Translations under genes and position numbers: made by a program
NCBI GenBank assembly: GCA_038744785.1
Contig: JBCDLX010000012.1
Location: 74,720 to 138,719, forward strand
Source of the DNA: Ovoidimarina sp038744785
GTDB lineage: Bacteria; Pseudomonadota; Alphaproteobacteria; Rhodobacterales; Rhodobacteraceae
DNA: 64,000 bases
Direction: 5' to 3'
In this document: piece by piece, positions 8,357 through 17,446 of the stretch
Numbering within the stretch: position 1 is the stretch's first letter
How the letters are laid out: each line of letters starts with the position of its first letter
Notes under the pieces: generated by a model
What the model was told of the DNA's origin: nothing
The model's database searches: none
The model's input: only the letters and a program-made list of their open reading frames with translations

Positions 8357-9403
8357 CTACGCGATTTGCCGAAGCCTGCGGATCGTCTTGGCAAAAACCT
8401 GTGCGGTGTCCTTCCATACCGGCAGATTGGCCGATTTCTCTTCAGCGCGCTTTGCAAAATGCTCGGCCTCGGCTGGGTTCTCCAGAAGCCGGGCAAGTGC
8501 CATAGCGAAGGCCTGGGCATCGTCCACTGGAACCAGAATTCCGGCGTCGTCCACCGTATCCGGTACCGCGCCCGCGGTGGTAGATACGATCGGCAATCCG
8601 AACGTCATCGCTTCGCCCAGCACCATCCCGTAGCCTTCATAGCGCGTGGCCAAGGCAAAGATCGACGCGGAGCGGAAGCGATCATCAAGTTGGCGTCGGT
8701 CAAGCTCGCCAGCAAACAGCACTCGACCTTCTATGGCCAACGCCTTGGACTGAGATTTGAGTGCGCTTGCGACCTCCGAATCGTGAACCTTACCGACGAT
8801 CTCTGCCTGCCAGGACAAGCCCCGTATCTGCGCAAGGGCGTCCAGCAGAACATCGTGCCCTTTTCGCGCCGCCAGAAGGCCGACGGACAGGATCAATGGA
8901 GGCTTCGATGGCGTGCGCTTCACTCTTTGCTGGTCAAAGCCGGGCAGTGCAATGGTGATCTTCTCGGCCGCAACCTCAAAGTCCTGGGCGAGCACGCGTG
9001 CCGTCTCGGGACTGGGCACAATCACATGCGCGGCGTAGCGCAAGGCGGCCGTTTCATTTCGCAACAGAAACAAGGCACGGCGCGCATCAAGACCCGTTTC
9101 AAGACCAAGCGGGTGATGGATCATCGCAATGACCGGCGCAGGAACGTCTTTCAGACCCTCGGGGTCGATTGCGCCGAAGACCAGCCCGTCAAGAATGATC
9201 GGGCAATGCGGCGGTACGGCCTGCAAGGCGGCCAACGCGGCGGCCATGTCAGGCGTGTCTGGATCAGGAAAACTTGCGGGCAATTCCAGATGCGCCGTTT
9301 GACATCCCATGTCGTTCAGCCATCTCAGAACAGTCGCTTCGTAGATAAAGCCGCCCGTGCGCCTATCCTTGTCACCCGGGATCGCAAAAACGGCTTCTGT
9401 CAT
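8357..9403 (-). CDS. Glycosyltransferase family 4 (GT-B fold)
   Basis: 348 aa from ATG 9403, which overlaps the permease stop (ATGA). The C-terminal half has the GT4 signature: LSVGLLAARKGHDVLLDAL near residue 200 and the EGYGMVLGEAM acidic motif (E-x7-E) near residue 275. The N-terminal half is the acceptor-binding domain, with TGGFIYEATVLRWL. It transfers a sugar from a nucleotide sugar to an unknown acceptor at the cytoplasmic face of the membrane. It is the last gene of the operon starting at 16742, so it may act with the flippase-like and phosphatidyltransferase proteins on a lipid-linked glycan (inference). Confidence 0.85.
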   Translation of the reverse strand: MTEAVFAIPGDKDRRTGGFIYEATVLRWLNDMGCQTAHLELPASFPDPDTPDMAAALAALQAVPPHCPIILDGLVFGAIDPEGLKDVPAPVIAMIHHPLGLETGLDARRALFLLRNETAALRYAAHVIVPSPETARVLAQDFEVAAEKITIALPGFDQQRVKRTPSKPPLILSVGLLAARKGHDVLLDALAQIRGLSWQAEIVGKVHDSEVASALKSQSKALAIEGRVLFAGELDRRQLDDRFRSASIFALATRYEGYGMVLGEAMTFGLPIVSTTAGAVPDTVDDAGILVPVDDAQAFAMALARLLENPAEAEHFAKRAEEKSANLPVWKDTAQVFAKTIRRLRQIA

Positions 9404-10935
9404 ATCAGTTGCTCGCTCGCGTAAATGCTCAGTACCGCACGTTCGCACCAGGACACGACCGCGTACATTGCCGCTGCCGTCACGCAAAGCAAGACAACGC
9501 AAGACCAAAGCATGTTGTAGTTCGACGTGCTTGCGGTCAGCGCCATCAGAACGCCAATTCCCTTTCCGGTGGCCAGCCATTCGGCGGTTGTGACCGCAAG
9601 AAGCGCAGCCGGAACCGCCATGCGGGCCGAGGCAAAGAACGCCGGAAGCATCGCCGGTATCTGAGCCGCCGTCAGCAGCCGCCATCGGCCGGCACCATAG
9701 CTGGAAAACAGCTCGACAATCTGGCCCGGGGTCTGGCGCAGACCTTGCATGCAGGCCACCAACGTCGGGAAGAAGATCATAACCGCGACGACGACGATCG
9801 TTCCCGTTGCCCCGCGCCCAAAGGCGAGCAGCAAAACCGGTGCCGTTGTGATGATCGGGATCGACCGAAGTGCGACGGCAATCGGCATGGCCGCACCCGC
9901 AACGCCGGGCATCACCACCAGAAGCGCGGCAAGGCCCGCGCCCAGCCCCAGACCCGCGAGATAGCCTGGAACCGCAAAGGCCAGGGTCTGGCCCAGCGCA
10001 GCAAGCAAGGTTTCGCGGTTCCCGCCGTCGCTTAGGAAGACCCAGATGTCACCCGGCCGCTTGGCAAAAAATCGGTTCAGACCGGCGGCATCCATCGCAA
10101 CCTGCCAGAACATGAGAACGGCCAGCGTGATCAGCGCGAGTTCGATAATCCGGTTCTGCACAGGGCGGTTGCCCACGGTACGGGGCGGCGAAAGGAGGAT
10201 CACGGGCTGATACCCGACAATGCGCCGCCCAAGCCAGCCCAGCGCCCAATAAGCGGCAATCGCAATCAGGGCAGACACAGTTGCCAATGCCCATATGGCA
10301 TCGGTCTCAAGTCCGCGCATGCCACGCAGCGTCAGGACACCAAGACCACGCTCGGCGCCGGTAAACTCACCGATCATAGCGCCAAGCAAAGACGCAGGGG
10401 CCGCGATCTGTAACCCAGCAAAAAGGTAAGGGAAACTGGCCCATGCGCGCACCTTCGCTAGGATCACAAGCTGTCCGTGCCCGTAGATCTCAATCAAATC
10501 CGTCCAGGTCCGGGGGACGGCCCGCAATCCAACGACCAGCGCGATGAACGTGGTGTAGTAGACCGCAAGCGCGGCAAGCGTGACCTGGGGCCCGACGCCC
10601 GGTCCGTAAAGTACCCGCAGGATCGGACCGCTGGCGATCAGGGGCACTGAAAAAACCAAAAGCGCGATTGCCGAGACAAGGCGTCCAGAGATCGGAACTG
10701 CAATCACCAGTGCCGCAAGCGCCACGGCCGCCAGGTTGCCCCAAAGAAAGCCATGGGCGGCGTTTCCCGTCGTCTCGACCGCTGCGCGGAGCACAAGGTG
10801 CCATTCCTCAATCAGATAAGTCAGGATCGACAGAGGGCTACTGATCAGGACGCTGCCGCCGACAGCCCACACCGCCGCCTCCCACAGAGCCAGCATCACT
10901 AAGACAACCAAGGCTGGTCGGAGCCGCTGCCTCAT
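9400..10935 (-). CDS. ABC transporter permease with two fused permease domains (NitT/TauT type)
   Basis: 511 aa, about twice the usual 250-270 aa for this family. Two permease units are joined head to tail at about residues 1-245 and 265-511. Each has its own transmembrane set and an EAA-like loop (RTWTDLIEIYGHGQLVI in the first, QTPGQIVELFSSYGAG in the second). One chain would therefore supply the whole channel. The ATPase stop and this start overlap as ATGA. Fused permeases of this kind occur in ThiX/RibX-like and bicarbonate/nitrate-like systems. Confidence 0.85.
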   Translation of the reverse strand: MRQRLRPALVVLVMLALWEAAVWAVGGSVLISSPLSILTYLIEEWHLVLRAAVETTGNAAHGFLWGNLAAVALAALVIAVPISGRLVSAIALLVFSVPLIASGPILRVLYGPGVGPQVTLAALAVYYTTFIALVVGLRAVPRTWTDLIEIYGHGQLVILAKVRAWASFPYLFAGLQIAAPASLLGAMIGEFTGAERGLGVLTLRGMRGLETDAIWALATVSALIAIAAYWALGWLGRRIVGYQPVILLSPPRTVGNRPVQNRIIELALITLAVLMFWQVAMDAAGLNRFFAKRPGDIWVFLSDGGNRETLLAALGQTLAFAVPGYLAGLGLGAGLAALLVVMPGVAGAAMPIAVALRSIPIITTAPVLLLAFGRGATGTIVVVAVMIFFPTLVACMQGLRQTPGQIVELFSSYGAGRWRLLTAAQIPAMLPAFFASARMAVPAALLAVTTAEWLATGKGIGVLMALTASTSNYNMLWSCVVLLCVTAAAMYAVVSWCERAVLSIYASEQLI

Positions 10936-11678
10936 GCCGTACCTTCAAGCGCGGTCATCACCTTTGTCACGATCGCACGGTGCGCGTCCGCTTCAGGCGC
11001 ACGCGCGTTCGACCCAATCGGCAAATCCACAGGGATGTCCGCCACGATCCGCGCAGGCCGCGCCGACAGAACGAGAATGCGATCCGATAAGTGAACCGCC
11101 TCTTCGACCGAATGCGTCACTAGGATCGCCGTGGCACCACTCTCCCACCAAAGCGGCGGTAGCTCGGCCCCAAGCCTTCGCCGGGTTAACGCGTCAACCG
11201 CACCAAAAGGTTCGTCCAACAGCAAAAGATCGGGGTCAGAGACAAGGCTGCGCGCGATTGCCGCCCGCTGGCGCATTCCGCCCGAAAGTTCGGCTGGCCT
11301 GTGGTCCGCAAACCCTGACAATCCAACAAGATCAATCAGATGATCCACGCGGTCGTCCGGCTTACGCGCAAGCTCGGCCCCAAGCGCAATGTTCGCTCTG
11401 ACCGAGCGCCAAGGCAGGAGTGACGGATCCTGAAATGCCATCGCCAACCCGCCCCGTCCCGCTACGGTTTTCGGATCGTCACCGCCAAGCGAAATGCGCC
11501 CGTCTTCAGGCGTTTCCAGCCCTGCAATAAGTCTCAGGAGGGTCGATTTTCCGCAGCCCGACGGGCCCAGAAGCGCCGTTGTCCGTCCCGCTGCGAAGGT
11601 GACCGACAAGGGGGCGACGGCGTCAACCGTGCCGAACCCCTTGCGCACACCTTCGCAGCGCACATCGATGCCGGGCAT
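10932..11678 (-). CDS. ABC transporter ATPase (NitT/TauT type)
   Basis: 248 aa from ATG 11678, ten bases after the binding-protein stop; a longer in-frame extension overlaps that gene and is rejected. It shows Walker A GPSGCGKSTLL, a Q-loop AFQDPSLLPWRSV typical of SsuB/TauB, signature LSGGMRQRAAIARSL, Walker B LLLLDEPFGAVDAL and the His of VTHSVEEAV. It drives the fused permease at 9400. Confidence 0.9.
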   Translation of the reverse strand: MPGIDVRCEGVRKGFGTVDAVAPLSVTFAAGRTTALLGPSGCGKSTLLRLIAGLETPEDGRISLGGDDPKTVAGRGGLAMAFQDPSLLPWRSVRANIALGAELARKPDDRVDHLIDLVGLSGFADHRPAELSGGMRQRAAIARSLVSDPDLLLLDEPFGAVDALTRRRLGAELPPLWWESGATAILVTHSVEEAVHLSDRILVLSARPARIVADIPVDLPIGSNARAPEADAHRAIVTKVMTALEGTA

Positions 11679-11688
11679 CTGTGTGGTC

Positions 11689-12684
11689 TCAGCCGTGGAC
11701 CTCTTCCAAGAGCGAGCGATCCCAAAGGTCTGGCGTAACCGTGCGGCCCAGAAGCGCCAAGGTCTCGATGTTCGCAGCCACCGTATCTTCCGTAAACCAG
11801 CCAAACCCGTGCTCAGCGGTAAGGTCGGAAAACATCAGCGGAACCTGGCGGGCGGCCTGAAGCTCTTGCACCCCAAGGCTCAGACCGGCGTCGGGGAACA
11901 TGCCAACTGTCAGTTCGGCGGCTGCCCGAGTATCGGCCAGATAGTCGTTCCAGCCCATAACCTCGCCCTTCAGAAGTGCCACAATATCTGCGCGACGGTC
12001 TGCGATCGCGTCCTCGGTGGCGATGTAGGTCTGGGAATGCACAGCGTATCCGTAGTCTGCCATCAGCATCGTCGTGTTATCGACACCTTGAACCGTCATC
12101 GCCACGGGCAGATCCGTTTCCCAGCACAGTAGGCAATCGACCTGACCAGCGACAAGCGGCGCGGGGTCATATTGCGTTGGGACGATTTCGATCCCGTTGA
12201 TGTCGACTCCATTCAGCGTGCACAGTGCTTCCAGCACTGGAGTGTTCGCCACAGCCATGCCGATACGCTTGCCAATAAGGTCAGCCGGAGTGTTCACCGG
12301 GTTTGCCGAAAGCGACGCGATGGCAAACGGGTTCTTTTGCATCGCGACGGCGATGATCCGGAACGGTGCACCTTCGGCCACCGCGGCCGCTGTATAGTCC
12401 GCCGCCGAAATTCCAACAAGCGCCGCGCCCGAGACGACGGGCGGCTCAACCGGCGCATTCGGGCCTCCCTGGCTCAGCGACACATCGATGCCAAGGTCAG
12501 ACCAATAGCCTTTACTGGCTGCGATGTAGCTACCCCCGAACTGCACCGAATGCAGCCACGAGAGCTGGAAGTTAACCGGTTGAAGATTGGCCGCAAGCGC
12601 GGGCAGGCCCGTCGCCGCTGTGGCGAACCCCGATGCTGCGGTCTGAAGGAAAAAACGGCGAGTCAGATGAATGGGCTGTGTCAT
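11689..12684 (-). CDS. ABC transporter substrate-binding protein, NMT1/Thi5-like
   Basis: 331 aa from ATG 12684. The start carries a twin-arginine signal (TRRFFLQTAASG, cut near LPALA). The mature domain begins QLSWLHSVQFGGSYIAASKG, the hallmark of the NMT1/THI5-like class, whose members bind pyrimidine, riboflavin, taurine or nitrate-like ligands. An LCWETDLPV segment near residue 210 lines the second lobe in relatives. The coding start lies inside the 3' end of the preceding flippase-like gene, with a 113-base overlap. The ligand is unknown; no thiamine or riboflavin biosynthesis gene is nearby. Confidence 0.8.
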   Translation of the reverse strand: MTQPIHLTRRFFLQTAASGFATAATGLPALAANLQPVNFQLSWLHSVQFGGSYIAASKGYWSDLGIDVSLSQGGPNAPVEPPVVSGAALVGISAADYTAAAVAEGAPFRIIAVAMQKNPFAIASLSANPVNTPADLIGKRIGMAVANTPVLEALCTLNGVDINGIEIVPTQYDPAPLVAGQVDCLLCWETDLPVAMTVQGVDNTTMLMADYGYAVHSQTYIATEDAIADRRADIVALLKGEVMGWNDYLADTRAAAELTVGMFPDAGLSLGVQELQAARQVPLMFSDLTAEHGFGWFTEDTVAANIETLALLGRTVTPDLWDRSLLEEVHG

Positions 12685-13585
12685 GTCGGGCGCGTGTCCT
12701 TGGGTCAAATCTGTCCGCAAGCCCATACGTTCCAAGAAGGAACAGACCCGCAGGCAATGTTGCAACGAGTATGACGGAGCCGTAGACAATCCCGGTGGCG
12801 ATCCCGGCATCCGCCGATGCACCGATAAGCGGGAACAGGGCCGCGGCGGCACCTTCCCGCCATCCCCAACCGCCGACCGATAACGGAACGAGCATTGCGC
12901 AGAGGATAAGGGGGATCAAGGTCGTCCATGCCGCAGGGGGGATGAGCGTCCCCGTCGCCCGCGCACTGGCGTAGAAGGCCAGCAAAAGGCATCCCGCAAT
13001 CAGGAGGCTCAGAAGCACTACCACGGGCTGGCGGCACAGCCCGAAAACGAATGCCGAAAACCGCCCAACACTGACGGGTCCGCGCTGAAACCAGATCAGA
13101 GCGGCACCGGCAGCAGCCAAGCCGATCACGCCCGCCCAGCTCCAGGCTGGCCAGGCGAGACCGCCGGGCACGGCAAGTGCAACTGCAAACGACACGCCCA
13201 TGAGCGTTAGCATCGCAATCTGGCCCAACAGACGCTCTACAATTATTGATTTCACCGCCTGCTTCAGGCTCCCAAGGCGCCTGACACGCACCGCGCGCGC
13301 CACGTCGCCGGCAACCCCGCCCGGGAGAACGGCATTGCCCATTTGGGCAACGTAGTACTCGCCCAGCGCTATGGGGTAGCTCATGTCAATTCCGCAGCGG
13401 CGCGCCACGTGCTGCCATCGTCGGGCCATCAGGAGCGTGGCCATGCTGATCGCTGCAATCGCTATGGCGACCCAGCCCAGGTCCACGGTGCGCATCCGGT
13501 TCCAGACAGCCCCGGCGTCTGCCCACCAGACCAATGCGACAAGCAAGCCAAGCGTTGCAGCGATCTTGATACCTTTGGCCGTCAT
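12572..13585 (-). CDS. Flippase-like membrane protein (lysylphosphatidylglycerol synthetase TM / UPF0104 family)
   Basis: 337 aa from ATG 13585, overlapping the preceding stop as ATGA. About eight hydrophobic helices are visible. The QMGNAVLPGGVAGDVARAVR segment near residues 84-103 is the family's characteristic loop, and LSVGGWGWREGAAAALFPLIG is the second conserved block. Relatives are proposed to move or host lipid-linked products. The last roughly 45 residues are polar, low-complexity and encoded inside the next gene in another frame. They look unlike the family and may come from a frameshift that delayed the stop. Confidence 0.78.
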   Translation of the reverse strand: MTAKGIKIAATLGLLVALVWWADAGAVWNRMRTVDLGWVAIAIAAISMATLLMARRWQHVARRCGIDMSYPIALGEYYVAQMGNAVLPGGVAGDVARAVRVRRLGSLKQAVKSIIVERLLGQIAMLTLMGVSFAVALAVPGGLAWPAWSWAGVIGLAAAGAALIWFQRGPVSVGRFSAFVFGLCRQPVVVLLSLLIAGCLLLAFYASARATGTLIPPAAWTTLIPLILCAMLVPLSVGGWGWREGAAAALFPLIGASADAGIATGIVYGSVILVATLPAGLFLLGTYGLADRFDPRTRARHDTAHSSDSPFFPSDRSIGVRHSGDGPARACGQSSTG

Positions 13586-15195
13586 CCGCCCGCCATCGCC
13601 GATTGCGCGGCCGTGGAAAACGCGTCGAGGAAATCGTTTCGAAAACTGTCCATCCGCCGAACCGGCCCGTTCGGGTCCGGCAAAAGCCCCGCGTTCCAGC
13701 CCCAATGGGCGATGCTGTCAAGCACGGGCTCCGGCGCGATCATGTGAACCGCCACATCCTTGCTCTCGCTTCCGGCGACAAAGCTTGCCGCCTGATGATC
13801 CCCCGCCACGATCACAAGCGGCGCGTCTGGCCCAAGCCGTGCGACATGGGAAAACGCCGCGCGCAGGGAATAGTCGACCGAGCGGCGATAGGCATCCCGA
13901 ACGGCATCGCGGTCTTTCCAAAGCGCGCGCGGTGTTGGCCCCTGTCTGGCCATCTCGTTAAAGACCGTACCGTCCCCCACTTCCTCCCATGGCACCATTC
14001 GCGCAATGGGGGTCCAGGGTGCATGGGATGAGATCAACGCGATCTGCACAAAGTCCGGACGAGGGTCTGGCGGCAACAAGTCTGAATAGGTCGCAAGCGT
14101 GAACTGGTCCGGCATCGTGACCCATCGAAAGCGTTCGCCCTTATAGGGAATGTCGGCTGCCGGGATGACCACGTCGAAACCCATCGCACTGCTTTCCGGC
14201 CATCCCACCGTGATCGCCGGCATGACGGCCGACGTGCGGTATCCAGCCTCACGCGCGAAATGGAAGAGCCACCGGCGCCCGCTGGCCAGCATCGCGTTGT
14301 AGCGCCCGTGATTGTCAGTCCAGAGACCGCTGGCAAGCGCCCCATGCGCCAACCAGCTTTGCCCGCCCGCTGTGGGGGAAGTAAGCCACCCGCTTTTTAT
14401 ACCCAGACCAGCAGCCCTGATCTCCTCCTCAGCCGCTCGAAGAGTCGCAAGATGGGTCGGGGCGTAAACCGGATTTTCAAAGCTCGCGCGGCCATAGCTT
14501 TCGATCCAGATTATCAGAACGTCCCGCCCCCCTAACCGATCGAACAGATCGCTTCTTTTGGCGTATGGGTCGGTACGGGCCGCTACGCTAAAGTCAGCCA
14601 GATCGACGGCGGTATCCCGCATTTCAAGCGCACGTTTGGCGGTCAGTCGGCTTGTCCAGGCCGTACCTGGTGGGCTGCGCTCGAAGCTCCAATACTTGAG
14701 ATGATGGCCAGCGTCAGCAACCGCCCATGCCGTGGCGCCGACCGCCGCAACCAAAACAAGCGCGCGCATCGGTCCCGGCGGATTGAGCCCAGACCAGGTC
14801 CGCAGACTGTGAAAAATGGCGATGTAGACCACGAGCAATGCAAGAACGGCGCCGATCGCGACGAGACCCGCCGCCACACCCCCAATGCTGTCGCGAAGAA
14901 GTGAGAATCCCGCTTCGATCAGGAACGTGTCGAGGATCGGATTGAACGTCCGGTTATAGGCGCTGAACATTACATAGTCGGCAACTTTGATAAAGACGCA
15001 GATCACCAGCACCAACGCGACGACATGAAGGAAGGCCAGACGACGGCCGACAGCGATGGCGCCCAACAAAAGAACTGGCAGTTCCAGCGGCCAGCGGTTA
15101 AGCGCGCTCCATTTCATCGTTCCGGGATGGTTCGGAAGCACAAGGACTGCAAAGATGGCAGCCGCCGATACCGCCAGCAGGGCCACTTGCCTCAT
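13582..15195 (-). CDS. Membrane-anchored sulfatase/alkaline-phosphatase-fold enzyme (possible phosphoglycerol or phosphoethanolamine transferase)
   Basis: 537 aa from ATG 15195 (ATGA overlap); an in-frame ATG at 15216 would add seven residues. The N-terminal ~180 residues hold about five membrane helices, and the C-terminal part is a periplasmic sulfatase-like domain. Fold landmarks are the metal-binding strand DVLIIWIESYG, a nucleophile region SPTAGGQSWLAHGALASG, SSHAPW and the DH metal pair in VIVAGDHQAA. This architecture matches LtaS/OpgB/EptA-type transferases, not soluble sulfatases. OpgB-type enzymes decorate periplasmic glucans with phosphoglycerol, and an OpgG-family gene lies just beyond this operon, so that role is a reasonable guess. 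Confidence 0.75.
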   Translation of the reverse strand: MRQVALLAVSAAAIFAVLVLPNHPGTMKWSALNRWPLELPVLLLGAIAVGRRLAFLHVVALVLVICVFIKVADYVMFSAYNRTFNPILDTFLIEAGFSLLRDSIGGVAAGLVAIGAVLALLVVYIAIFHSLRTWSGLNPPGPMRALVLVAAVGATAWAVADAGHHLKYWSFERSPPGTAWTSRLTAKRALEMRDTAVDLADFSVAARTDPYAKRSDLFDRLGGRDVLIIWIESYGRASFENPVYAPTHLATLRAAEEEIRAAGLGIKSGWLTSPTAGGQSWLAHGALASGLWTDNHGRYNAMLASGRRWLFHFAREAGYRTSAVMPAITVGWPESSAMGFDVVIPAADIPYKGERFRWVTMPDQFTLATYSDLLPPDPRPDFVQIALISSHAPWTPIARMVPWEEVGDGTVFNEMARQGPTPRALWKDRDAVRDAYRRSVDYSLRAAFSHVARLGPDAPLVIVAGDHQAASFVAGSESKDVAVHMIAPEPVLDSIAHWGWNAGLLPDPNGPVRRMDSFRNDFLDAFSTAAQSAMAGG

Positions 15196-15932
15196 GTTTC
15201 GCGCCTGAGAAGCCATAGGATGTCAATGGCAAATGACCAAACCACAAGTACTGCCGCCAAGATCGACAGGTACGGCGCGGCGGGAAGCGGTGTGACCGGC
15301 AAGACCAGCGCGATCAGCGTTGCAATCTGAACGGCGCAGACAGCCTTGCGCCTGAACGCCTCTGGCAGTTCTGCACGCAGTGCAGAAAACGGGACAGACA
15401 TGGCCACGAAGGCGTAGCGCGCAAAACCAAGCACAAGGATGTCCGGCCCAGCTGTTCCCTGCACAAGAATCCACAGCGCCAGAACTGCTGCAAGGGCCGC
15501 GTCAGTTTCCATGTCAAAGCGCCCACCAAATCCGGACACCAGCCCCGATCGCCGCGCGAGCCTCCCATCGACCCCGTCCAGCGCAAAGGCGACAGTCGCA
15601 AGGCCGAAGAAGAGCCACACGGAAAAGGATGGATCAAACAGGGCACCGACCAGAAAGGCGACGATCGCCGCACGTGCGAGAGTGACGGCGTTGCATAGCC
15701 CGAAGTCATGATAGGGATAGCGGAATGTGGCGCCCTGGAAGACGATCACCGCAACCACGGCAAAGACGAGCGTTGGTAGCCACGGCAGGCTGAGCGTGAA
15801 GTAGCCAGCAAGTGATAGCAACACCAAGAGCCCCAGCGAAATCCGCAGAGCCTGGTGGGCTGGCGGCATCCGCTCTGTTGTTTGGATCTCGTCTCGATGG
15901 TCGGTTCGGAACATCACAGCATCCGCAAGCAA
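15192..15932 (-). CDS. CDP-alcohol phosphatidyltransferase family protein
   Basis: 246 aa from ATG 15932; ATG 15914 is an alternative that loses six residues. The family signature DG-x2-AR-x8-G-x3-D-x3-D is present as DGVDGRLARRSGLVSGFGGR followed by FDMETD near residues 115-140, with all the metal-binding Asp residues in place. Several membrane helices surround it. Such enzymes swap CMP on a CDP-linked lipid or alcohol for another hydroxyl acceptor. The acceptor cannot be read from the sequence. The stop overlaps the sulfatase-fold start, so the two are coupled. Confidence 0.85.
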   Translation of the reverse strand: MLADAVMFRTDHRDEIQTTERMPPAHQALRISLGLLVLLSLAGYFTLSLPWLPTLVFAVVAVIVFQGATFRYPYHDFGLCNAVTLARAAIVAFLVGALFDPSFSVWLFFGLATVAFALDGVDGRLARRSGLVSGFGGRFDMETDAALAAVLALWILVQGTAGPDILVLGFARYAFVAMSVPFSALRAELPEAFRRKAVCAVQIATLIALVLPVTPLPAAPYLSILAAVLVVWSFAIDILWLLRRET

Positions 15933-15962
15933 TATCTGACAACTAGCGTCGGACCGAGGATG

Positions 15963-16742
15963 TCAAACGGCGGTGTCCGAGGCAGCGCCACCCGCACGAT
16001 CGGCGTCCGAGATCGTAACCTCGGCAAAAAGCGGCAGATGGTCCGAGGCCGTTACAACCCGCGGCCCAGCAATCGTACGCACTTGATCGACGCACCTTGA
16101 GCGATCCGTCATAATTCTGTCAAGCGACAGGAGCGGACGACCGCTTGGATAGGTCGGGACAGAGGGGCCACGAAAGCGCGTACCAACGATGCGCCCGTTG
16201 AACATCAAACCACCCCAAGGGCGCCATTCGTTCAGATCGCCCAGCAGTACCGTTTGCATCGCAGGCCGCCTGCGAAGGTATTGGCCGATGATCCGCATTT
16301 GAACGATGCGCAGCGGCTGCGACAGAGACAGATGCGTTGACATGATCCGAAAACGGGTCGAGCCCGTGTCGATCTCGACCGAGACGGCGCCGCGATGGCA
16401 ATGCCCGGGAAGGTCAATCACATCGCTATGAACTATGCGCAAGGTCGGGTTAATAAACAGAACCGTGCCCAAAAACCCGTCGCTGTCCCTGCTCCACCGA
16501 AGCCGATCTTCATTGTGCAGGTATTTGAGCCCAGTCACCGATGCGATCTGACCTGCGTCGAATATTCGCCGATGTGGCCGGATTTCTTCGTCAGCCTCCT
16601 GAAGGGCCAGCACATCGAGGGACAAGGACCCAAGGTCGGTCTCGATCGCGTTGGTGGCACGTGCAGGCTCGACGCGCCCATGCGCTCCACGTCCGCGGTG
16701 AACGTTCCAAGTGGCACATCGCAATTTCGTGAGAGTGGTCAT
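15963..16742 (-). CDS. Endonuclease/exonuclease/phosphatase (EEP) family protein
   Basis: 259 aa. The EEP fold is clear: RCATWNVHRGRG at the start, the metal-binding Glu in LALQEADEE, STHLSLSQPLR, the catalytic GDLNEWRPW, and SDHLPLFAEV at the end. There is no signal peptide. Family members cleave phosphodiesters in nucleic acids, inositol phosphates or sphingomyelin-like lipids. Being first gene of an operon with a phosphatidyltransferase and a sulfatase-fold transferase favours a lipid or phosphodiester substrate over DNA (inference). It starts 30 bases before the next gene. Confidence 0.85.
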   Translation of the reverse strand: MTTLTKLRCATWNVHRGRGAHGRVEPARATNAIETDLGSLSLDVLALQEADEEIRPHRRIFDAGQIASVTGLKYLHNEDRLRWSRDSDGFLGTVLFINPTLRIVHSDVIDLPGHCHRGAVSVEIDTGSTRFRIMSTHLSLSQPLRIVQMRIIGQYLRRRPAMQTVLLGDLNEWRPWGGLMFNGRIVGTRFRGPSVPTYPSGRPLLSLDRIMTDRSRCVDQVRTIAGPRVVTASDHLPLFAEVTISDADRAGGAASDTAV

Positions 16743-16860
16743 TTTCCTATGCGTTCGCCTGCGCCCATCCTATCTCTGGAGTCACTTAAGGCCGCTTGCG
16801 CAAGGGTCGAGCGCTTGAACGCGCTGGACGAAGCGGCAACCGAATTTGAAAGGATAAGTT

Positions 16861-17442
16861 ATGCTCCGCATTGTTTTGTCCACAGCCCTTATAGCGGCTG
16901 TTAACACCGCCCACGCCCAGATGGCCCAGTATGAGCTCGATCCGGAGCACACCACCGTCTACTTCACGATTGATCATATCGGCTACGCCAAGACTTTGGG
17001 CTTGTTCACCGACGTATCTGGGCAGTTCAGCTACGATGCCAGTTCACGTGATCTTGGACGAGTCGAAGTGACGATCGACGCGGGATCTGTGACAACATTC
17101 AACGGCGCGCGCGATAAACACGTCAAGAACAGCGATTTCCTGCACGTGACACAACACCCAGAGATCACGTTTCTTGCCGATGAGGGTCAGGCGATTAGTG
17201 ACACGGCTGGCACCGTCACAGGCGCGTTGTCGATCCTCGGTCAAATTCGACCCGTAACGCTCGATGTGACACTAAACAAGGTCGCGGCGTATCCCTTTGG
17301 TCATCGGCGCGAGGTCTTGGGATTGTCGATGACCGCATCAATCAATCGTAGCGATTTCGGGATGAGCTATGGGGTCGCGAACGGCTTGGTAGGCGACGAA
17401 GTGAAGATCAATATCGAAACGGAAGCCATTCGGATGGAATGA
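16861..17442 (+). CDS. YceI-family periplasmic lipid-binding protein
   Basis: 193 aa with a Sec signal at residues 1-19 (MLRIVLSTALIAAVNTAHA). The YceI beta-barrel follows: YELDPEHTTVYFTIDHIGY, GQFSYDASSRDLGRVEVTID, VTQHPEITFLADE, LSMTASINRSDFGM and a final VKINIETEA strand. YceI proteins bind isoprenoid quinone-like lipids in the periplasm. The gene is divergent from the EEP gene across a 118-base gap, which must hold both promoters, and it is convergent with the FkbM gene only 4 bases away. Confidence 0.92.
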   Translation: MLRIVLSTALIAAVNTAHAQMAQYELDPEHTTVYFTIDHIGYAKTLGLFTDVSGQFSYDASSRDLGRVEVTIDAGSVTTFNGARDKHVKNSDFLHVTQHPEITFLADEGQAISDTAGTVTGALSILGQIRPVTLDVTLNKVAAYPFGHRREVLGLSMTASINRSDFGMSYGVANGLVGDEVKINIETEAIRME

Positions 17443-17446
17443 CAGG

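Noticed and set aside
11689..12684. A thiamine or riboflavin importer assignment for the NMT1/Thi5-like system
   Set aside because: No TPP or FMN riboswitch and no vitamin gene nearby; the fold alone covers many ligands.
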